24,013 nucleotides of DNA from a virus. Under the pieces are notes generated by a model, which worked only from the letters and a program-made list of their open reading frames with translations, made no database searches and was not told the origin of the DNA. The DNA is taken from positions 1 to 24,013 of IMG/VR virus record IMGVR_UViG_3300037584_002022; one strand, given 5' to 3'. The translations under genes were made by a program, and so were the position numbers. Numbering within the stretch: position 1 is the stretch's first letter; each line of letters begins with the position of its first letter. Below are positions 1-6,300 of this stretch, one piece after another.

Positions 1-117
1 GGTACACCTTCATCTTTTACTGCGAATAGATCAGTAGTTGTTAATTCTGCTGGTACAGCATTGGTATATGCTCCAGCAAGTGTAGATTTAAAGACGACTT
101 GGAATATACCACTCTAA
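1..117 (+). CDS. 3' end of a phage structural protein (partial)
   Basis: An open frame runs from the first base to a TAA at 115-117, giving the last 38 residues of a protein whose start lies outside the window. The visible tail is Ser/Thr/Ala/Val-rich and ends in TTWNIPL. This composition is common in the beta-rich C-termini of phage fibre and baseplate proteins. Its place upstream of other fibre genes suggests a virion structural protein, but the exact role cannot be read from this fragment. Confidence 0.6.
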   Translation, partial: GTPSSFTANRSVVVNSAGTALVYAPASVDLKTTWNIPL

Positions 118-120
118 ATA
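114..120 (+). promoter_or_regulatory. Putative T4-type late promoter CTAAATA
   Basis: CTAAATA resembles the T4 late-promoter core TATAAATA and the (C/A)TAAATA variants described for cyanomyoviruses. It lies 19 nt upstream of the ATG at 140, and its TAA is the stop codon of the upstream gene. The motif is short, so only its placement supports it. Confidence 0.45.
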
Positions 121-139
121 ATACAGGGATTAAAAGATT

Positions 140-565
140 ATGGCACTAACAGCATATAACGGAAAAAGTAATACAGGTGGTTCTCAGATACAAACTCTGG
201 TTAATCATACTAATAGTTCTGGTGGTGTTGAAAGGGTAATTATAAGTTTTATTAGAACACATGATAGTAGTCCAGCTAATGGATATTTTAATATTCAATG
301 GGGTAATGCTAGTGATCTTATAGATCTTCAGGTAACTTATCATATTTCATCTGGTAAGAATCCTGCTCTTGGTGCAACTGGATATAATACTGCCGTATAT
401 CAAAATGCTGGCAATTATATGGGACATACTGGTGGAGGTGGTGGAGTTACGGGAAATTTACCAACAGAACTCTATATTGCCGATGGTGAGAAGTTTATGT
501 TAACTTCTTATGGTCAAAGTCATGTGAAAGGATATAGCATTTTGGTGATACCAGAGGGAAGTTAA
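140..565 (+). CDS. Small virion structural protein, unknown role
   Basis: This 141-residue protein has no recognised catalytic motif. It is rich in Gly, Ser, Asn and Thr, has alternating hydrophobic segments (VERVIISFIRTH near 30-41; IDLQVTYHISS near 61-71) and a glycine run near residue 98. It ends GYSILVIPEGS, a beta-rich ending. That profile suits a small beta-sandwich phage appendage protein. It has no signal peptide or membrane segment. It sits between a structural gene and the collagen-like fibre gene, ending one base before the fibre's GTG start, so the two are probably translated together. It could be a fibre-attachment or capping protein, but this rests only on context. Confidence 0.6.
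   Translation: MALTAYNGKSNTGGSQIQTLVNHTNSSGGVERVIISFIRTHDSSPANGYFNIQWGNASDLIDLQVTYHISSGKNPALGATGYNTAVYQNAGNYMGHTGGGGGVTGNLPTELYIADGEKFMLTSYGQSHVKGYSILVIPEGS
554..558 (+). promoter_or_regulatory. Shine-Dalgarno sequence deciding a GTG start
   Basis: GAGGG lies seven bases before the GTG at 566. The spacing is good and no ATG in the same frame follows closely, so it supports GTG as the true start of the collagen-like fibre gene. Confidence 0.6.
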
Positions 566-2263
566 GTGGCAAATATTAATTTTCCAAATAATCCAACAAT
601 TGGTGATACTCATGTTTTTGGTGCAGCGTCATGGAGATGGAATGGATATGCTTGGGATAGAATAGCATCTCCTGGTTCTCCTGGACCTCCTGGTGCTACA
701 GGTTCTCCTGGTTTAACTGGTCCTAGTGGACCTGCTGGTCCTGCTTCTACTGTTGCTGGACCTCCAGGTCCTGCTGGAACTCCTGGAACTCCTGGATCTG
801 TTGGTCCTCCTGGAACTCCAGGTGCTGCTGGTCCTCCTGGACCTACTGGTGGTCCTCCTGGTCCCGAAGGTCCTCCTGGTCCTCCTGGTCCTGAAGGTCC
901 TCCTGGTCCTGAAGGTCCTGCTTCTACTGTTGCTGGTCCTCCTGGACCTCCTGGTCCTCCTGGTCCTGAAGGTCCTCCTGGTCCAGCTGGTAATCCGTCT
1001 ACTACTGTAGGTCCTCCTGGTCCTCCAGGATCAACTGGTTCGCCTGGTACTGAAGGTCCTCCTGGTCCTCCTGGTCCTGCTGGTGGTCCTCCTGGTCCTC
1101 CTGGTCCTGCTGGTGGTCCTCCAGGTCCTGCTGGTCCTCCTGGTCCTCCAGGATCAACTGGTTCGCCTGGTACTGAAGGTCCTCCTGGTCCTACTGGAAA
1201 TCCTGGTCCTCCTGGTCCTTCTGGTGGTGCTAGTGTATCAGTTCCTATTGGTGCTATTATTTTATGGTCTGGATCAACATCAACTATTCCAACTAATTAC
1301 GCTTTATGTGACGGTTCAAATAGCACACCAAATTTAACAGACAGATTTGTTATTGGTGCTGGTAGTGGTTACTCTGTTGGTTCTACTGGAGGTAGTGCTA
1401 ACTCTGCTATAGGTTCACATACACATGATGCTACTACAACAACCAGTTTAACTGGTAGCAATCACACTCATACATTCTCTGGATCTGGAAATCATACTCA
1501 TGATTTTTCAGGCAGTGCTTCTAATCATCAGCATGATTTTTCTGGATCTGCTAGTAATCATACTCATGATTTTACAGCAGGTGGATCTCATACCCATACA
1601 TTCTCTGGATCTGGATCTCATACTCATACTGTAAGTGCTGGATCTCATACACATACATTCTCTGGTTCTGCATCACACACTCATAGTGCTAGTGGAAGTG
1701 GTGGTAGTCATACTCATAGTGCTACCTTTAGTGAAAGTGCTCATCAACATACATCTGCTATACCTTCTGGATCTCAAGGAATTGATACTGACAGTCATGG
1801 ACATGATATGAGCATTTATCCTGGTGCTAGTAACTCTCTAACTTGGGGAGCAACTACTGGTGGTACTGTTTCTGTTGGTTCTGCCAATCCTAGTGTTTCT
1901 GTAAGTGTTGGTAGTGGAAGCGTTTCGATATCTGGTAATACAGGTAGTGCTTCATCTTCTGGTAGTACTGGTAGTGGAAGCGTTTCGATATCTGGTTCTA
2001 CTGGATCTGGTGGATCTTCCTCTTCAGGAACTACAAGTTCTGCTGGTGCTGCTAGTATATCTGGTAGTACAAGTTCTGCTGGTGCTGGTTCTGTAACTGG
2101 TACGACTGATAGTGGTGGAAATGCTGTTTCTGGTACAACTAGTGCTACTAATGCTAGTATGACAGCCTCTTCTAGTACAACCGTTGCTTCGTTTGGTACT
2201 GGTGTATCGGGAGCTAATTTACCACCATATTATGCTTTGTGTTACATAATGAGGATAACCTAG
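566..2263 (+). CDS. Collagen-like tail fibre with tail-collar domain and His-x-His arm
   Basis: This 565-residue protein probably forms a trimeric tail fibre. Residues 1-31 ([10 protein letters not shown]...[10 protein letters not shown]) match the short Trp-rich adaptor found at the N-terminus of many phage fibres. Residues about 36-221 are collagen-like Gly-X-Y repeats, dominated by GPP, GPE and GPA, with breaks at PASTVAG (59-65 and 118-124) and NPSTTVG (143-149). Residues about 226-285 match the phage tail-collar domain ([30 protein letters not shown]). From 285 to 413 there are twelve HxH motifs about ten residues apart. A His-free Ser/Gly/Thr arm of similar length follows (about 436-545), then the collar-type ending [14 protein letters not shown]. 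In T4 gp37, HxH motifs in the tip needle bind iron. Translation starts at GTG. The next gene is a prolyl 4-hydroxylase. Confidence 0.88.
1010..1069 (+). repeat. 60-bp exact direct repeat, copy 1 (collagen tract)
   Basis: By eye these 60 bases match positions 1133-1192 exactly, at an offset of 123 bp (41 codons, in frame). They encode the [20 protein letters not shown] segment of the collagen-like shaft. Confidence 0.85.
1133..1192 (+). repeat. 60-bp exact direct repeat, copy 2 (collagen tract)
   Basis: This is the second copy of the repeat at 1010-1069. Recombination between the two would delete or duplicate 41 residues without breaking the frame. Confidence 0.85.
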
Positions 2264-2293
2264 TTTGCATAATCTAGATTCTTGTAGTATAAT
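2264..2293 (+). promoter_or_regulatory. Possible sigma-70-like promoter for the prolyl hydroxylase gene
   Basis: A perfect TATAAT at 2288-2293 is preceded by TTTGCA (2264-2269, four of six bases matching TTGACA) with an 18-bp spacer. It lies in the 49-bp gap between the fibre stop codon and the ATG at 2313. TATAAT is common in AT-rich DNA, so this is moderate evidence. Confidence 0.4.
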
Positions 2294-2312
2294 ATGAGAA
2301 ACGAGTGTGGTT

Positions 2313-2927
2313 ATGAATGATTTAATTCAGGTTATAAAAGTTCTCAGTGAATCTGATCTAGAAATAGTTAATAATCATATTGATACTCTAGAATTTAATA
2401 AGTCTTCGGTTTTTAATTATAGTGATAATAAAACTGGTTCTGACATAAGAGAAGATGTTAGAACAAGTACTGGTACTACTCTTAATGAGAATCAAGAAGC
2501 AACTGTTTTATTACATAGTAAGATTAATGCTTCTTTAGAAGAATATTCTAGAAGAATTACTAATTATCATAAAAATTTTTCTTATTATCCTGCTCCCTGT
2601 GGTATAGATACAACTTGCTGGAGAGAAGGTATACAGATATTACAATATGTTGATGGGCAACAATATAAATTTCATCATGATTGTGCTACTGATCCCACAA
2701 TACGAGAGTATGAAAGAAAAGTATCTGTAATTCTTTATCTTAATAGTGATTTTGCAGGTGGAAATACTGCTTTTCCTCATAGGACATATAAACCTAATGC
2801 TGGAGAAGCATTAATATTTCCTTCTAATTGGTGTTATCCCCATGCTGGAACACCAGTAACTAATGGTACTAAAAGAGTGGCAGTAACTTGGTACTATGTT
2901 GATCATGTACTACATAATAAGAGATAG
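2313..2927 (+). CDS. Prolyl 4-hydroxylase (2OG-Fe(II) dioxygenase)
   Basis: The 204-residue product has the full prolyl 4-hydroxylase active-site pattern. The segment YVDGQQYKFHHD (112-123) fits the family's YxxGQxYxxHxD, with iron ligands H121 and D123. FAGGNTAFP (147-155) fits the FxGGxTxFP strand. H177 is the distal iron ligand and K187, ten residues later, is the expected 2-oxoglutarate-binding lysine. Such enzymes hydroxylate proline on peptides using O2, Fe(II) and 2-oxoglutarate. I chose ATG 2313 over GTG 2307 because GAG at 2303-2305 is well spaced for it. No signal peptide is visible, so it should act in the host cytoplasm. The collagen-like fibre encoded just upstream, rich in Gly-Pro-Pro, is the obvious candidate substrate. 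The fold is clear; the substrate is inferred. Confidence 0.88.
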   Translation: MNDLIQVIKVLSESDLEIVNNHIDTLEFNKSSVFNYSDNKTGSDIREDVRTSTGTTLNENQEATVLLHSKINASLEEYSRRITNYHKNFSYYPAPCGIDTTCWREGIQILQYVDGQQYKFHHDCATDPTIREYERKVSVILYLNSDFAGGNTAFPHRTYKPNAGEALIFPSNWCYPHAGTPVTNGTKRVAVTWYYVDHVLHNKR

Positions 2928-2935
2928 GTAAAATT

Positions 2936-3145
2936 ATGGGAATTCCAGTGGGAGATGATGAATATGTCGATAAGATAATTATCGATGTTTGTGCTAGAAA
3001 ATTTTTATTGCGTAGTAGTAAAGGGACTTCTAGAAAAGTTGAATGTGAAACCACAGAACAGTTTATGGATGTTTTGGAGGTTATTACTAATCAGGCAGAT
3101 CCAGATTTAATTGAGTACACTGATTTGGCAATTGTTGATTCATGA
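2936..3145 (+). CDS. Small conserved-type phage protein, unknown function
   Basis: This 69-residue acidic protein has no recognised domain. It starts MGIPVGDDEYVDKIIID and contains a predicted beta-hairpin (DVCARKFLLRSS, KVECETTEQF) followed by a helix (FMDVLEVITNQ). It lacks membrane segments. The gene starts eight bases after the prolyl hydroxylase stop, and its TGA overlaps the ATG of the next small gene. The operon-like packing suggests it is real, but nothing in the sequence gives a function. Confidence 0.6.
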   Translation: MGIPVGDDEYVDKIIIDVCARKFLLRSSKGTSRKVECETTEQFMDVLEVITNQADPDLIEYTDLAIVDS

Positions 3146-3258
3146 AAACTGATAAAGTTAAAGATGATGATTTGAAAAAAGAAAAGAATAAAGATATTAA
3201 AGAACAAACTGAAGAGGAGAAAGAGTTTATCAAGATTCATCGTCAGTTTGATCGCTAG
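3142..3258 (+). CDS. Tiny highly charged protein (38 aa)
   Basis: An ATG at 3142 overlaps the previous stop codon (ATGA) and opens a 38-codon frame ending in TAG at 3256-3258. The product is almost entirely Lys, Asp and Glu over its first 28 residues, then ends FIKIHRQFDR. It would be a soluble charged helix or disordered peptide. The stop/start coupling and lack of competing frames favour a real gene, but its small size leaves doubt. Function unknown. Confidence 0.5.
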   Translation: MKTDKVKDDDLKKEKNKDIKEQTEEEKEFIKIHRQFDR

Positions 3259-3271
3259 GTTAAGTAACTAG

Positions 3272-3278
3272 CTAAATA
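3272..3278 (+). promoter_or_regulatory. Putative late promoter CTAAATA
   Basis: CTAAATA matches the cyanomyovirus late-promoter type and lies 34 nt upstream of the 1959-aa gene start at 3313, in a 54-bp intergenic gap. A perfect palindrome sits between it and the start codon. Confidence 0.5.
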
Positions 3279-3288
3279 GACCATAGGA

Positions 3289-3304
3289 ACTTTTGGCCAA
3301 AAGT
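3289..3304 (+). repeat. 16-bp perfect palindrome in the leader of the giant tail gene
   Basis: ACTTTTGGCCAAAAGT equals its own reverse complement. It lies downstream of the CTAAATA motif and touches the GGAG ribosome-binding site (3305-3308) of the gene at 3313. As RNA it could fold into a 6-bp stem with a GGCC loop next to that site. As DNA it could be a dimeric protein's binding site. Confidence 0.7.
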
Positions 3305-3312
3305 GGAGTAAG

Positions 3313-6300
3313 ATGCCTTTAAATAAATTAGAGAATTTTATAAAGAATACTGAAGGACGTATTCTTTATGTAAACCCAAATGATCTTGACGCTACTGATG
3401 GTATCGAGAATCAAGGTAATTCATTAACTAAACCTTTCAAGACAATTCAGAGAGCACTGATTGAGTCTGCAAGATTTTCATATTTGGAAGGAAATGATAA
3501 CGATATAACAGAAAAAACAACTATTTTATTATTTCCTGGTGAGCATTTAGTTGATAATAGACCAGGTTTTGGAATTAAAAGTGTTGCTGGAGATGCTAGA
3601 GCAGTAACTCCTAGCGGAGCTGTAAGTAATATTGGTGCTACAGAGACATTTACTCTAACTTTAAACTCTAATTTTGATTTAACACAAGAAGATAATATAC
3701 TTTATAAGTTCAATAGTGTTCATGGTGGTGTTGTTGTACCTCGTGGTACATCTATTGTTGGACTAGATTTAAGAAAGACAAAAATAAGACCTAAGTATGT
3801 TCCAAACCCAACAGATGATGATGTACCAAATTCTGCTATATTCAGAATTACTGGTTCTTGTTATTTCTGGCAGTTTACTATCTTTGATGGTGATGAAACA
3901 ACCCTAGTATATACTGATAATCAAGATTTTGGTTCTGCTAATCAATCTAAACCAACATTCTCTCACCATAAACTAACAGTATTTGAATATGCTGATGGAG
4001 TTAATAATATTGAGAGTTATCAATTAACAGACCTTCAAGTATATTATAGTAAGTTATCAAACGCATTTAACAGAGCATCAACTAGAGAGATTACTCAAAA
4101 GTTCCCAGTTAATACTGGAGGGTTTGCTCCACAAAGACCTGAGTTTGAAATTGTTGGTGCATTTGCTACTGATGATAAAGCAATATCAAGAATTATTGCT
4201 GGTGATGGTGCTACTGCTGGTAATTTAGTTACTGTAACTACATCTTTACCTCATGAAGTGTCTGCTGGAACACCTATTAAAATTAATGGTGTTAACGTAA
4301 CAGATTTCAATATATCAACAAAGGTACAGAACGTAATAGATGAGAATAGATTTACATACTTACTTCCTTTTGTTAGACCAAATTTACCTGCTGGACCATC
4401 TGCTGGTTTAAGTGGTTCTGGTGCTTTTGTTTCTGTTGAGACTGATACTGTTACTGGTGCTTCTCCATATATCTTTAACTGTTCAATGAGATCAGTTTAT
4501 GGTATGTGTGGTATGCATGCTGATGGATCTAAGGCAACTGGATTCAAATCTATGGTTGTGGCACAGTTTACTGGTGTTTCACTACAAAAGGATGATCGTG
4601 CTTTTGCTGAATATAATCCTACCAATAGGGGTTATGATAAGATTTCATATACAAAACAGACTGGAAATAAACTATCTTCAGAATCTTCATCATTAATTAA
4701 TGAAACTGTTTATCATTTAAAATCAACTGCTGTTTATAGAGAGGGTTGGAAAAACATTCACGTTAGAGTTTCTAACGATGCTGTTATTCAGATTGTATCT
4801 GTTTTTGCGATTGGATACCATATGCACTTCCTCATGGAGTCAGGTGGTGATGCTTCAGTTACAAACTCAAACTCAAACTTTGGTCAGTTTGCTTTAGGTG
4901 CTGATGGATTCAAGAAGAGAGCATTTGATAAAGATAATAGAGGTTTCGCTACTAATATTATTGCTCCGAGAGCAGTAGTATCAGATAATTTTGAGGTAGA
5001 ATGGTTACAGGTAGATAAAGATAGCACACAGAAAATATATGCTGCTTGTGTTAGTGGTAATAATAGTGATGGTACTAGCATTAACTTAAACGATCCTGCG
5101 GTTACACGTAAAAATCGTATATACTTACTAGGACAAACTAACCCAACTCTTCCACCTTCAGATATTGCTCAGGGATTTAGGATAGGTGCTAAAGTTAATG
5201 AGAAATTAGAAATTAATGCTGGTGCTTATTCTGCTACCATCTTTATGTCTAAAGGTGCAAAGCAAGTTGCGTCTTCTACATCCGAAAAGAAATATACATC
5301 TGTTTTCCACTCTGATCCTGTAAATAATGTAAATGATTCAATATATGTAATTGAGGATGTTGGTGGACATGAATTGATGAATGGTGAATCCATCAGAATC
5401 ATTTCTGAATCTGGAAGATTACCTGAAGGACTAGATCCACATGCTGTATATTTTGCTATTACCAGCACTCAAGATAGTGATCTAGCTACCAATGAAATAA
5501 GAATAGCATCATCAAGAGCAAATGCTGAACTAGCTGATCCAGAGTACCTTAAAACTATTTCTGATCGTGCTTCTGGTGATTTAAAAATTCTCAGTAGAGT
5601 TTCTGATAAGAGGCCAGGTGAATTAGGACATCCACTTCAGTTTGATACTACAACTTATAATGGAGCATGGGATCTTGACAATCCATCTACATTAAGTGAT
5701 AGAATTGGTGGTTGGTTTGTTCATGTTGATATGGATAATACTATCAATAAAGGATTGATAGGAAGTTCACTTTATAGTACTTATTATACTGGAACAGCAC
5801 CAGCAGAACTTACTGGTGAAGAGATTCCATATATTGTTAGAAGGGATGATAGTAGAAGTCTAGATGAGAAATTATTTAAGGTTAGATATGTAGTACCTAA
5901 AGAGATAGTTGATGCTAAAGATCCTACAGATGGATTTATATTACAGGATTCTAGTTCAACTGGTGTTACTAGAATAGAAGATTTTGATAGAACTGAGATT
6001 GGAAATGGTAATGATCTTACTATACAACCAAATGATCCTGGTTATGAATTTGATAGAAACCTAAGATTCATAGCACATTTAAGTTATGATACTAATTCTA
6101 CCATTGCTACAGTTAGATCTGACAAGACACATAATTTAAAGCCAAATGATCAAATTATTATTAGGGGTATTACAACAACCACTAATACTACAGGATTATT
6201 TGATAAAGAATTTAATGGAACTTTCAAGGTTGAAACTGTAATTGATGATAAAACTTTTACCTATAAGGTGAAGAAATTAGTTGATGGCGAACCTGTTGGT

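Noticed and set aside
1010-1730. Short regularly spaced repeats resembling a CRISPR array
   Set aside because: The repeats are in-frame codons of the collagen and HxH segments, with no constant repeat/spacer lengths and no unique spacers.
726-2096. Long Leu-rich open frames inside the collagen-like fibre gene (726-1010, 1083-1337, 1905-2096)
   Set aside because: They arise because the repeated GGTCCT/CCTGGT and TCTGGT codons contain no stops in other frames. Their products are low-complexity Leu/Val runs and lie wholly within a well-supported gene.
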